Assembly (NCBI GenBank): GCA_040222185.1
Contig: JAVKDP010000038.1
Location: forward strand, 1-52,252
Reading direction: 5' to 3'
Origin: JAVKDP01 sp040222185
Lineage (GTDB): Bacteria > Bacteroidota > Rhodothermia > Balneolales > Balneolaceae
Length of the DNA: 52,252 nucleotides
Shown here: positions 16,478 through 25,202 of the stretch, piece by piece
Layout: each line of letters opens with the position of its first letter
How positions within the stretch are numbered: position 1 is the first letter of the stretch
Made by a program: the position numbers and the translations under genes
Notes under the pieces: generated by a model
What the model saw: only the letters and a program-made list of their open reading frames with translations
What the model was told of the DNA's origin: nothing
Databases searched by the model: none

Positions 16478-18157
16478 ATGGCGGAATTAAACAAGTTTAG
16501 TAAACACATTACGCAAGATGGCTCGCAGCCTGCAGCACAAGCTATGCTCCACGCGCTTGGGCTCACAGATGAAGACCTGAAAAAGCCTATGATTGGAGTT
16601 GCCAGTACGGGTTATGAAGGCAACCCTTGTAACATGCACCTCAATGATTTAGCTGTTCATGTAAAGCGTGGTATTGAGAACACAAACCTTACTGGTTTAA
16701 TATTCAACACCATCGGTATTAGTGATGGTATTTCTATGGGAACTCCAGGAATGAGGTTCTCCCTCCCATCCCGCGATTTGATTGCTGATTCTATGGAATC
16801 GGTTATTGAAGGAATGAGCTACGATGGAATGGCCACTGTAGTAGGTTGTGATAAAAACATGCCGGGCGCTTTAATGGCAATGCTTCGTGTGAACCGGCCC
16901 GCTATTCTTATTTATGGTGGAACTATAGCTTCAGGCCATCATAATGGGAAAAAACTGGACGTGGTTTCGGCATTTGAAGCATGGGGGCAAAAAGTAGCGG
17001 GTTCTATTGAAGACCAGGAATTCAAAGATATTGTACAAAAATCATGTCCGGGACCTGGGGCTTGTGGTGGGATGTACACAGCTAATACTATGGCTTCTGC
17101 GATCGAAGCAATGGGAATGTCGCTCCCTTATAATGCCTCGAATCCTGCAACCAGTGCTGCTAAAGTAATCGAATGTGAAGAAGTTGGGAAACATTTGTAC
17201 TACTTGTTAGAACATGATATCAAACCAAGAAATATACTGACAAAAAAATCCCTGGAAAATGCTTTTAGATTAATCACCATCCTGGGTGGCTCTACAAATG
17301 CTGTTCTTCATATGATTGCAATCGCTAAAACTGCAGGCATCGAGTTTACACTTGACGATTTCCAGCGGATCAGTGACTCCACTCCTTTCCTTGCCGATCT
17401 CAAGCCCAGTGGAAAATACCTTATGGAAGATCTACATGAAGAAGGTGGTATCCCTGCGGTTATGAAGTTTATGCTCGAAAACGATATGCTGCATGGCGAT
17501 TGTTTAACCGTAACAGGAAAAACGGTTGCTGAAAACCTTGCCAATACTTCTTCCCTCTCTGTGGATCAGGATGTAGTTCATGCACTTTCAAATCCTATCA
17601 AGGAAAACGGACATATCCAGATTCTGTATGGTAACCTGGCCACCGAAGGTTCTGTCGCTAAAATCACGGGAAAAGAAGGCCTTTCATTTGAGGGAACAGC
17701 CCGGGTCTTCAATAGTGAAGAAGAAGCGAATGAAGGTATTAGTGAAGGTAAAGTCCAAAAAGGTGACGTAATCGTAATCCGATATGTTGGGCCAAAAGGC
17801 GGACCAGGGATGCCTGAAATGCTAAAACCTACTTCAGCTATAATGGGTGCTGGATTGGGTAAAGATGTTGCTTTGATTACTGATGGACGCTTTTCAGGAG
17901 GATCTCATGGTTTTGTAGTTGGCCATGTTACCCCCGAAGCCCAAACAGGTGGAAATATTGCTCTCGTTAAAGATGGAGATCACATCAGAATTGACGCTGA
18001 GAAAAATGAAATCCATGTAAACCTATCTGACCAGGAATTGGATACAAGAAGAACGGAATGGAAGGAACCTCCATTAAGAGCTCAAAAAGGAACCCTATAT
18101 AAATATGCTAAAACTGTTTCTTCAGCTTCAGAAGGCTGTGTAACAGATGAATTTTAA
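16478..18157 (+). CDS. ilvD: Dihydroxy-acid dehydratase
   Basis: Dehydrates 2,3-dihydroxy-isovalerate and 2,3-dihydroxy-3-methylvalerate, the shared last step before the Val/Ile aminotransferases and the Leu branch. 559 residues, typical. Iron-sulfur cysteines fit Cys51 (NPCNMH), Cys124 (VGCDKNMPGA) and Cys196 (GPGACGGMYTANTM). The C-terminal motif DGRFSGGSHGFVVGHVTPEA is also standard. First gene of the ilvD-ilvB-ilvN-ilvC operon and directly behind the attenuator. Followed 27 bases later by ilvB. Confidence 0.97.
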   Translation: MAELNKFSKHITQDGSQPAAQAMLHALGLTDEDLKKPMIGVASTGYEGNPCNMHLNDLAVHVKRGIENTNLTGLIFNTIGISDGISMGTPGMRFSLPSRDLIADSMESVIEGMSYDGMATVVGCDKNMPGALMAMLRVNRPAILIYGGTIASGHHNGKKLDVVSAFEAWGQKVAGSIEDQEFKDIVQKSCPGPGACGGMYTANTMASAIEAMGMSLPYNASNPATSAAKVIECEEVGKHLYYLLEHDIKPRNILTKKSLENAFRLITILGGSTNAVLHMIAIAKTAGIEFTLDDFQRISDSTPFLADLKPSGKYLMEDLHEEGGIPAVMKFMLENDMLHGDCLTVTGKTVAENLANTSSLSVDQDVVHALSNPIKENGHIQILYGNLATEGSVAKITGKEGLSFEGTARVFNSEEEANEGISEGKVQKGDVIVIRYVGPKGGPGMPEMLKPTSAIMGAGLGKDVALITDGRFSGGSHGFVVGHVTPEAQTGGNIALVKDGDHIRIDAEKNEIHVNLSDQELDTRRTEWKEPPLRAQKGTLYKYAKTVSSASEGCVTDEF

Positions 18158-18184
18158 CTGCCGCTAATTCGGAACAGATATATT

Positions 18185-19924
18185 ATGGCAACAATACAAG
18201 CACCATTTAAAAAACCAAAAACCATTACTTCAAAAAAAGAACGGATTTCCGGATCGGAAGCTGTCGTTCGAATTATGCTTGAAGAAGGTGTCGATTTGGT
18301 CTTTGGTTATCCCGGAGGAGCAATTATGCCCATTTATGATGCGCTCTACGATCATCAAGATAAGATTCAGCATGTGCTGGCCCGGCATGAACAAGGAGCT
18401 ACTCATGCGGCACAGGGTTATGCAAGAGTTTCAGGAAAAGTTGGAGTTTGCCTGGCAACATCCGGTCCCGGGGCTACTAATTTAATTACCGGAATTGCAG
18501 ACGCCCAGATCGATTCTACACCAATGGTTTGTATTACTGGCCAGGTACCTTCTGGCCTTCTAGGTAGCGATGCTTTCCAGGAAACCGACATCATTGGTAT
18601 TTCTATGCCAGTTACAAAATGGAATTTCCAGGTTACTAAAGCAGAAGAGATTCCAGGTGCATTAGCAAAAGCATTTTATATCGCACGTTCTGGAAGACCA
18701 GGACCTGTATTAGTTGATATCACAAAAGATGCCCAGTTCAGTGAACTCGATTTCGAATATGAAAAGTGTACCGAACTTCGAAGTTATGTTCCAAAACCTA
18801 AATTGGATCACACAAAAGTTGAAGAAGCTGCTGAGTTAATCAACAATGCAAAACGCCCTTATATACTCTTTGGGCAAGGTGTAATTCTTGCCAATGCGGA
18901 ACAGGAATTCAAGACTTTTATTGAGAAAACAGGTATTCCATCTGCATGGACTATCATGGGACTTTCTGCTTTAGAGACTGATCACCCGCTAAATGTTGGA
19001 ATGCTGGGAATGCATGGAAATTATGGACCAAACCTTCTCACCAATGAATGTGATGTATTAATAGCTATCGGGATGCGTTTTGATGACCGGGTAACCGGAA
19101 ACCTCTCTAAATATGCTAAGCAGGCCAAAGTAATCCACCTGGAAATCGATCCGGCTGAAATTGATAAGAATGTAAAAACTACAGTTGCTGTTTTAGGGGA
19201 TGCCAAGGAATCGCTGACTGAACTTACGAAACTTGTAAAAGCCACCAGCCATGAAGAATGGCTTCAACGATTCAGAGATTGCGACAAACTGGAACAGGAA
19301 AAAGTGATCCAGGATGAATTGCACCCAAAATCTGAGATACTGAGTATGGGTGAAGTGATTCGCATCATCAATGAGCAAACAGGTGGTGATGCCGTATTAG
19401 TAACGGATGTGGGTCAACACCAGATGGTAGCGTGCAGGTATACAAAATTCGTACAATCTAAAAGTAATATTACTTCTGGTGGACTAGGAACTATGGGCTT
19501 TGGGTTGCCGGCTGCTTTGGGAGCTCAACTTGGCGCACCTGATCGAACTGTGATTTGTGTAGTTGGTGATGGTGGTTTCCAGATGACTTTACAGGAAATG
19601 GCAACCATTCACCAGACTGGAGCAAAAGTAAAAGTACTCTTATTGAATAATGAGTTTTTAGGGATGGTAAGGCAGTGGCAGCAACTCTTCTTTGATAAGC
19701 GCTACTCCTCCACCGTTATGGAAAACCCCAATTTCCAGGCGCTAGCACAAGGTTTCTATTTTAAAACCAATAAAGTTACAGAACGGAAATCCCTGGAAAG
19801 AGCTGTAGAAGAATTCATCAATCATGATGGGTCTTACTTCCTTGAAGTAATGGTTGGAAAAGAAAATAATGTATTCCCAATGGTACCAAGCGGTTCAGGT
19901 GTTGCAGAAATAAGATTGGAATGA
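18185..19924 (+). CDS. ilvB: Acetolactate synthase large (catalytic) subunit
   Basis: Thiamine-diphosphate enzyme forming acetolactate or acetohydroxybutyrate. 579 residues. The catalytic Glu is Glu69 in LARHEQGATHAAQGYAR; the ThDP/Mg motif GDGGFQMTLQEMATIHQ ends in LLLNNE near residue 490. The FAD-binding middle domain shows IGMRFDDRVTGNL. The presence of ilvN directly behind it and of other ilv genes makes the anabolic enzyme certain over the catabolic AlsS type. Its TGA stop overlaps the ilvN ATG. Confidence 0.96.
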   Translation: MATIQAPFKKPKTITSKKERISGSEAVVRIMLEEGVDLVFGYPGGAIMPIYDALYDHQDKIQHVLARHEQGATHAAQGYARVSGKVGVCLATSGPGATNLITGIADAQIDSTPMVCITGQVPSGLLGSDAFQETDIIGISMPVTKWNFQVTKAEEIPGALAKAFYIARSGRPGPVLVDITKDAQFSELDFEYEKCTELRSYVPKPKLDHTKVEEAAELINNAKRPYILFGQGVILANAEQEFKTFIEKTGIPSAWTIMGLSALETDHPLNVGMLGMHGNYGPNLLTNECDVLIAIGMRFDDRVTGNLSKYAKQAKVIHLEIDPAEIDKNVKTTVAVLGDAKESLTELTKLVKATSHEEWLQRFRDCDKLEQEKVIQDELHPKSEILSMGEVIRIINEQTGGDAVLVTDVGQHQMVACRYTKFVQSKSNITSGGLGTMGFGLPAALGAQLGAPDRTVICVVGDGGFQMTLQEMATIHQTGAKVKVLLLNNEFLGMVRQWQQLFFDKRYSSTVMENPNFQALAQGFYFKTNKVTERKSLERAVEEFINHDGSYFLEVMVGKENNVFPMVPSGSGVAEIRLE

Positions 19925-20466
19925 TAAATATGGAAAAACAAGAGTTCACCATTACCGCCTATACAGAGAATCATGTTGGTCTTCTACACCGGATTACCAT
20001 CATATTCACTAAGCGGAAAATTAACCTGGAAAGCTTGACCACTTCTGAAAGTGAAATGGAAGGTGTTCATCGATTTACAATCGCTGTTACGGAAACTGAA
20101 GAAACGGTTCAGAAAGTAGTAAAGCAGATTGAGAAGCAGATCGAAGTATTGAAAGCAGGATACTACAAAAAGAAAGAAGTAGTACAACAAGAATTGGCTC
20201 TGTACAAAATTCCAACTGAATCACTAACCAATGGCCTGGAAGTAGAGCGCATTGTACGTGAGCACAGTGCACGCTTCCTCACTATCGAAAAAGATTTCGT
20301 GGTCATCGAAAAAGCCGGCTACCGAAGAGAAACCGTTGCCCTATTTGAAGAACTGGCTCCTTATAACATCAAGGAATTTGTTCGCTCAGGCCGCATAGCT
20401 GTTTCCAGGGAAGAGCACGGAATTGGAAAATTTGTACAAAATATTTTAGAAACAGAAACTCACTAA
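19921..20466 (+). CDS. ilvN: Acetolactate synthase small (regulatory) subunit
   Basis: ACT-domain regulatory subunit that activates IlvB and confers valine feedback. The N-terminal ACT domain is EFTITAYTENHVGLLHRITIIFTKRKINLESLTTSESE; the C-terminal domain (about 90-181) has the IlvN_C pattern including ERIVREHSARFL and GRIAVSREE. The ATG at 19921 overlaps the ilvB stop as ATGA; an in-frame ATG at 19930 (MEKQEF) is an alternative start. 181 residues, usual length. As LeuA here lacks its own regulatory domain, IlvN is one of few visible feedback points in the pathway. Confidence 0.94.
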   Translation: MINMEKQEFTITAYTENHVGLLHRITIIFTKRKINLESLTTSESEMEGVHRFTIAVTETEETVQKVVKQIEKQIEVLKAGYYKKKEVVQQELALYKIPTESLTNGLEVERIVREHSARFLTIEKDFVVIEKAGYRRETVALFEELAPYNIKEFVRSGRIAVSREEHGIGKFVQNILETETH

Positions 20467-20487
20467 CACAAAACCTAACATAATAGA

Positions 20488-21534
20488 ATGGCACTCTTAA
20501 ATTTTGGCGGAGTTGAAGAAGAAGTAGTAACACGAGAAGAATTTCCTTTAGCAAAAGCTAAGGAAACCTTAAAAGACGAAGTAATTGCAGTAATCGGCTA
20601 CGGAGTACAAGGCCCCGGACAAGCATTAAATCTCAAAGATAATGGCTTTAATGTAATCGTAGGACAGCGTAAAGAATCGAAAACATGGGATAAAGCTGTT
20701 GCTGATGGTTGGGTTCCTGGTGAGACTTTATTTGAAATCGAAGAGGCGTGCGATCGGGGAACAATCCTTCAGTATCTCCTGTCTGATGCAGGTCAAATCA
20801 CACTTTGGCCTACCATTAAGAAGCATTTGAAGCCAGGAAAAGCATTGTACTTTTCGCATGGATTCGGAATCACTTATAAAGAACGTACGCATATCGTCCC
20901 TCCTGCTGATGTTGATGTAATCCTGGTTGCTCCTAAAGGCTCCGGAACCTCACTTCGTAGAATGTTCTTAGAAGGTCGTGGACTAAATTCCAGCTATGCC
21001 ATCTTCCAGGACGCCACAGGCAATGCCTATGACCGGGTAGTAGCTTTAGGTATAGGCGTAGGATCAGGCTATTTGTTTAAAACCGATTTCAGAAAAGAAG
21101 TGTATTCAGATTTAACCGGAGAACGAGGAACATTAATGGGTGCGATCCAGGGGATTTTTGCGGCTCAATATGAAGTACTCCGAGCAAACGGTCACTCTCC
21201 TTCTGAGGCCTTTAACGAAACTGTAGAAGAGCTCACCCAATCATTGATGCCGCTTGTCGCAGAAAATGGAATGGATTGGATGTATGCCAATTGTTCCACT
21301 ACTGCACAACGCGGTGCTTTGGACTGGTGGAAGCCATTCCGCGATGCTACAAAACCTGTATTTGAACAGTTATATCGTGAAGTAGCAGCAGGGAATGAAG
21401 CTCAAAAATCTATTGATGCAAACTCCAAACCTGACTACAGGGCTGGATTGGAAGAGGAACTTACCGAACTCCGTGAGTCCGAAATGTGGAGAGCAGGTAA
21501 AACAGTTCGAACTCTGAGACCGGAGAATAACTAA
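20488..21534 (+). CDS. ilvC: Ketol-acid reductoisomerase (class I)
   Basis: NADPH-dependent isomerisation and reduction of acetolactate to dihydroxy-isovalerate (and the Ile counterpart). 348 residues, class I length. The Rossmann motif GYGVQGPGQALNLKDNG begins at residue 37; VAPKGSGTSLR, SDLTGERGTLMGAIQGIF (metal-binding Asp and Glu) and the C-terminal YANCSTTAQRGALDWW are conserved family blocks. The QRKESKTW after the second strand fits an NADPH-binding loop. Last gene of the ilv operon, 21 bases after ilvN. Confidence 0.96.
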   Translation: MALLNFGGVEEEVVTREEFPLAKAKETLKDEVIAVIGYGVQGPGQALNLKDNGFNVIVGQRKESKTWDKAVADGWVPGETLFEIEEACDRGTILQYLLSDAGQITLWPTIKKHLKPGKALYFSHGFGITYKERTHIVPPADVDVILVAPKGSGTSLRRMFLEGRGLNSSYAIFQDATGNAYDRVVALGIGVGSGYLFKTDFRKEVYSDLTGERGTLMGAIQGIFAAQYEVLRANGHSPSEAFNETVEELTQSLMPLVAENGMDWMYANCSTTAQRGALDWWKPFRDATKPVFEQLYREVAAGNEAQKSIDANSKPDYRAGLEEELTELRESEMWRAGKTVRTLRPENN

Positions 21535-21554
21535 ATAGGAAGTATTAAAGAAGT

Positions 21555-21587
21555 CATCCTGATCCCGAACGTTTTCGGATCAGGATG
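21555..21587 (+). terminator. Palindromic hairpin after ilvC (weak terminator or repeat unit)
   Basis: CATCCTGATCC (21555-21565) pairs with GGATCAGGATG (21577-21587), extended by CGAA/TTCG after one bulged C, with a 4-base loop. There is no T run after it, so as a terminator it would be atypical. The sequence is close to units in the repeat cluster at 34289-34522 (GTCATCCTGA, TCCCGAA/TTCGGGA), so it may be a dispersed palindromic repeat that protects or ends the ilv mRNA. Confidence 0.5.
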
Positions 21588-21723
21588 TCCTATAGTTGCT
21601 ATAGTCCTATAAAACAGTTCAGTCTTTATCTGGATCTTACGTCTCTTCAGTTTGTATTAGCATCTCTTGTTCTGATCTAATATTTCCTTTCAATCCTCAT
21701 TATTTCTTAGCATAATTAAATCC

Positions 21724-22098
21724 GTGCCAGTTGAATTAAAGAGGTTACCCATGGATGATATACTTATAGAAAAGGAAGAGATCGTCAATTCTCTTAAAGC
21801 AAGAAAAGAAGAATACGAAACAAAGCTTAGAGACGCTGGGAGTACCACTGATTGGAAACTTCCAGTTTTGTCAATGATTGTTGTTGGATCAATTTCAGCA
21901 TTTGTAGCATCTAATTTTGAAGGGTGGCCACGTATTGTAGCTTTCTTTGCAACCTGGTTTGGAATATTTGCCCCAGGTTCATACATAGTTGTGAAACGGA
22001 TAGAAAAAAATCTAAAAAAGGAGCTCAAAATAATTGAGCACCAACTTGAAGAAGCCCGAATTGATTTGGCAAGGATTAGGAGAAGGGTTGAAGAATAG
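21724..22098 (+). CDS. Small membrane protein with flanking coiled coils
   Basis: 124 residues from a GTG at 21724, or 115 from the ATG at 21751, which is the more likely start (MDDILIEKEE). Layout from sequence: an N-terminal charged helix, two hydrophobic segments (about residues 44-62 and 68-88, with the short loop FEGWPR), then a strongly charged helix KRIEKNLKKELKIIEHQLEEARIDLARIRRR that looks like a coiled coil. I do not recognise the family. It stands alone with 190 bases before it. Confidence 0.55.
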   Translation: MPVELKRLPMDDILIEKEEIVNSLKARKEEYETKLRDAGSTTDWKLPVLSMIVVGSISAFVASNFEGWPRIVAFFATWFGIFAPGSYIVVKRIEKNLKKELKIIEHQLEEARIDLARIRRRVEE

Positions 22099-22153
22099 TT
22101 TATGCTTCAAGAAGTCTAGTACCGCAAACTAACGATAAAATTATTATAGCAAA

Positions 22154-22522
22154 CTACCTCACCCGCTTGGAAATCTTTGCGGCTTTATCTGAATCATTGA
22201 GTTCTTCTGGCTCTTCTTCTTCAATATGAAGTTGAACTTTCTTGGTGTCTTCTCCAGACTTAATTGCTTCATAGGCTTCGCTGGTAACGATGGTTTCGAG
22301 GTTTTTCAAACGTTGTAGTATCTGCTCCTTCTCTTCTTCACTCTTTTTTAATGCCTTCCACAATTCTTTGGTATCCGAATCAAGGTCTTTTGCTTTTTTA
22401 TCCAGTGCTTTTTCCAGTTCTTCGTATTCAACTGTCTTACGGTTCCCAAATATGATCATTCCCATAAATCCAAGAAAACTCACCATACCCATTCCAATTA
22501 ATACTACTAATGGCCATCCCAT
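22154..22522 (-). CDS. PspB-like small membrane protein with coiled coil
   Basis: 122 residues. One N-terminal membrane segment (VVLIGMGMVSFLGFMGMIIFG), then a highly charged helix ending in EKEQILQRLKNLETIVTSEAYEAIK, and an acidic tail. The pattern 'single membrane helix, charged coiled coil, RLxNLExIVT' resembles phage shock protein B/C-type proteins found in several phyla. No pspA or pspC gene is in the window, so a stress-envelope role is only a guess. Convergent with the 21724 gene. Confidence 0.55.
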   Translation of the reverse strand: MGWPLVVLIGMGMVSFLGFMGMIIFGNRKTVEYEELEKALDKKAKDLDSDTKELWKALKKSEEEKEQILQRLKNLETIVTSEAYEAIKSGEDTKKVQLHIEEEEPEELNDSDKAAKISKRVR

Positions 22523-22653
22523 ATTTTTTCCCTTTTTTTCTAACTAACCTACTAAATTTTTTGAATCGATACCTGACTACGTTTGTAAGTTAGAAGTGTT
22601 ACTTAAATCTTAATAGATTGAACTTCTCTTTCGAAGTAACTGTTAACTCACTG

Positions 22654-23178
22654 ATGATAAAAACACCTGCTCATAATTTACTTACTCAACTTGATCGTAT
22701 CGAACAAGATCGGAAAGAGTTGTTTGAAGAAGTTCAGCTCCTGCCTGAAGAAGTAATAAGAAAAAAACCTTCAGAAGAAAAGTGGAGTATACTGGAAATT
22801 GTTGAGCACCTTGTGTTAGGTGAAGATTACGTATTGGGGGCATCAGAAAAGCAACTTCCAAGGAAAAGAACTCCTTTTCACTTCTTTCGCTATTTATTTG
22901 TGATGACTATTCTACGTTCTTTTGTGAAAGTGGGTGTGCCCTCCCGAAAGATGAGACCAGAATCAAAAAGCTCACTAGATGAACTTTCTGAAAGGTGGGA
23001 AAACAATCATCAAAAGCTTCGGAATTATTTAGAAAATCTTGATCCCGATAGCCTATCTGATGCCATCTTCTTTCATCCGATTTCTGGACCCTTAACTGTA
23101 CAACAAGCTCTTAATATGATGGAGGTTCATTTAAAAAGGCATCGAAAACAAATCAAAGCTATTATTTCACAGAATTAA
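22654..23178 (+). CDS. DinB family protein
   Basis: Four-helix-bundle DinB/YfiT-type protein, often a metal-dependent thiol transferase or hydrolase of unknown substrate. The ATG at 22654 (MIKTPAHNLLTQL) is preferred over a TTG at 22618. Family features: LPEEVIRKKPSEEKWSILEIVEHLVLGEDYVL (first metal His in the EHL helix) and the C-terminal MMEVHLKRHRKQIKAI (two His spaced by three). A second DinB-like gene lies at 25875. The product is about 174 residues, typical. Confidence 0.8.
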   Translation: MIKTPAHNLLTQLDRIEQDRKELFEEVQLLPEEVIRKKPSEEKWSILEIVEHLVLGEDYVLGASEKQLPRKRTPFHFFRYLFVMTILRSFVKVGVPSRKMRPESKSSLDELSERWENNHQKLRNYLENLDPDSLSDAIFFHPISGPLTVQQALNMMEVHLKRHRKQIKAIISQN

Positions 23179-23271
23179 TTTAAGCTTTTGGTCCAAGCTT
23201 CTATATAGAACATCCCAAATGGAACGAATCAAATAAGCCTCAGGTTGAAAATGCATCAAATACATTGAATC

Positions 23272-23436
23272 ATGCAAAACTCAAATACTAAGCTAGAACT
23301 GGATATTCAGCCTCTTCCTGAAGGACAATATGAAGCTACTTCCTGTACTCTCGAAGGCTATGTAGCTCAAAACGTTTCTATCCTGGAAGCTATTGAGCAG
23401 GCCATAGCTACTGCATCAAACCAGGTTCACGGTTAA
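23272..23436 (+). CDS. HicB-like antitoxin-type domain, very short, orphan
   Basis: A 54-codon ORF, ATG at 23272, with LPEGQYEATSCTLEGYVAQ followed by NVSILEAIEQAIATA. This matches the core of the HicB/UPF0150 fold: LPEGGY-x-ATSP-x-L-x-G-x-VAQG-x-[ST]-x-EEA. The C-terminal DNA-binding part of full HicB is missing, and no HicA toxin (small dsRBD-like ORF) is seen next to it. It may be a solitary, degraded or non-TA member. Too short for automatic ORF calling; support is motif similarity only. Confidence 0.55.
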   Translation: MQNSNTKLELDIQPLPEGQYEATSCTLEGYVAQNVSILEAIEQAIATASNQVHG

Positions 23437-23569
23437 GTCTCGTACTATTATTATTTAGCTCTGTACATTCAAAGCAACTATGCCTGGATTTTAAAAATAT
23501 ACCTCTCATCGACAAAACAAATTGTCGTACTTTATTCGACTAAAGGACGTATGAATTGAATAGTTTTAA

Positions 23570-24109
23570 ATGAACCAATTAAAAGTTAGCCGATTTCTTA
23601 GCTTAATTCTTAGGCATAAACCAGATACCATAGGAATAACTTTGGATGAGTATGGTTGGGTTAGTACAAATGAGCTTTTGGAAAAAATCAATGAAACGGA
23701 GTTCGAACTCTCTTTTGAGGATTTAAAACTCTTAGTCGAGCTAAATGATAAACAAAGGTTTACCTTTTCTTCTGATAAAAGTAAGATACGAGCAAATCAG
23801 GGACATTCCTTAAGTGTAAATTTAGAACTATTAGAAAAACAAGCTCCTGCAATTCTATATCATGGAACTACTCAAAGAAATATTCCTTCAATACTTGAAC
23901 AAGGCCTTTTAAAACAACAAAGACACCACGTACACTTATCATCGGACCCACTAGTTGCTGAAGCAGTTGGGCGGAGATATGGTAAGCCCATAGTTCTTAA
24001 AATCAATGCGGCAGCAATGGTTGATCAGGGAGTAAAGTTCTACCTTTCAGAAAACAATGTCTGGTTAACGGATTATATCCACCCTGACTTTATTGAAATA
24101 ACCGAATAA
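23570..24109 (+). CDS. kptA: RNA 2'-phosphotransferase (Tpt1/KptA family)
   Basis: Transfers an internal RNA 2'-phosphate to NAD+, giving ADP-ribose 1'',2''-cyclic phosphate and repaired RNA. 179 residues, the bacterial length. Motifs in order: SRFLSLILRHKPDTIGITLDEYGWVS (N-terminal winged lobe with the catalytic Arg-His), LYHGTTQRNIPSILEQGL (NAD-binding lobe), RHHVHLSSD and VGRRYGKPIVLKI. Known of the family: in fungi it finishes tRNA splicing; in bacteria, which lack that pathway, the substrate is unknown. Next genes include an ASCH-domain protein. Confidence 0.92.
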   Translation: MNQLKVSRFLSLILRHKPDTIGITLDEYGWVSTNELLEKINETEFELSFEDLKLLVELNDKQRFTFSSDKSKIRANQGHSLSVNLELLEKQAPAILYHGTTQRNIPSILEQGLLKQQRHHVHLSSDPLVAEAVGRRYGKPIVLKINAAAMVDQGVKFYLSENNVWLTDYIHPDFIEITE

Positions 24110-24207
24110 TTTACATTGACAACCTTAGCAATAATCACCAAAAAAAGATGCGTCTGTTTTATTTTCTTTACCTATCCTTAGGTTTTTTATCTGAACGATA
24201 TTTCTAA

Positions 24208-25200
24208 ATGGAAAAGAACGATCTCATACTAGAATCAGATAGATTAGTCTTAACTCCCTTCTCTTCTACAGAAACTGCCTTATTCAAGGAACTAAATAAT
24301 GATCCATTTATAAGAAAGTTCATGTGGGATGATGAGATCATTGACCACCAGGAAGCCTACTCCATCATTTTAAAAAATGATCAACATTTTGCTGATGACA
24401 AATATGGCATCTGGAAAATTCAAGTGAAAGGACAGCAAGAAGTTATTGGGTACGCAGGCTTATGGTACTTTTTCGATGAGTCACAACCTCAATTGATCTA
24501 TGCAATACTAGAAAAGCATACAAAAAAGGGATATGCTACTGAAGCCAGCCGTACTGTTATTGAATATACTTTCAATAAACTCAGGTTTGAATACCTGGTT
24601 GCAGCTACTGATGAACCCCACAAAGAATCTCAAAAAGTAGCCAGAAGATTGGGAATGTCATTCTCTGAGAAACGAATGGAAAATGATAAACCAACTTTAT
24701 TCTTCCGGATTGAAAATAGAAGAACGAATTATGCTTCAGTAGAAAAAATCTGGAACGAATATATCTCTGAGTTTCCGGACACTAATAAAAAAAGCATTCC
24801 TGCTTCCTTCTATTTCTGTGACAATGAAAAAGATGCTAATGAATGTGCAGAATTAGTGATAAAAGGAATTAAACAGGCAACAGCTACGTCTTTGTGGTGG
24901 TATGAAACTAATAATGAACCCATTCCTGAAGTTGGAGAAAAATTCATCGTCACAGATTGGGATGGCAATGCAAAAGCGATTGTTGAAGTTACAAGGATTG
25001 AATCTACTCCTTACAACAAGATTTCTCCAGAATTTGCCCGAACGGAAGGAGAAGGAGATAAATCAATTGAATACTGGAGAAGAGTCCATAAGGCTTATTA
25101 TACCAGGGAAATGGAGCCCTATGATCAAGAGTTTGATGAAAGCATGACTATTATGTGTGAGTACTTCAAAACAATTTATACGAATAAAGAAGAGCTTTAA
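24208..25200 (+). CDS. GNAT acetyltransferase fused to an ASCH domain
   Basis: One continuous 330-residue frame with two domains. Residues 1-170 are a RimJ/RimL-type GNAT: ESDRLVLTPFSSTE at the start, then a GYATEASRTVIEYTF acetyl-CoA loop and ESQKVARRLGMSF. Residues about 175-325 are an ASCH domain: GIKQATATSLWWYETNNEPIPEVGEKFIVTDWDGNAKAIVEVTRIE and the closing GDKSIEYWRRVHKAYYTREM. ASCH domains relate to PUA and are expected to bind RNA or nucleosides. An acetyltransferase aimed at RNA, a nucleoside or ribosomal protein is an inference. The regulator at 25203 starts two bases after its stop. Confidence 0.85.
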   Translation: MEKNDLILESDRLVLTPFSSTETALFKELNNDPFIRKFMWDDEIIDHQEAYSIILKNDQHFADDKYGIWKIQVKGQQEVIGYAGLWYFFDESQPQLIYAILEKHTKKGYATEASRTVIEYTFNKLRFEYLVAATDEPHKESQKVARRLGMSFSEKRMENDKPTLFFRIENRRTNYASVEKIWNEYISEFPDTNKKSIPASFYFCDNEKDANECAELVIKGIKQATATSLWWYETNNEPIPEVGEKFIVTDWDGNAKAIVEVTRIESTPYNKISPEFARTEGEGDKSIEYWRRVHKAYYTREMEPYDQEFDESMTIMCEYFKTIYTNKEEL

Positions 25201-25202
25201 GA

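Noticed and set aside
21724..22522. Phage shock (psp) operon
   Set aside because: Only a PspB-like small protein and an unrelated coiled-coil membrane protein are present, in opposite directions, with no pspA or pspC.
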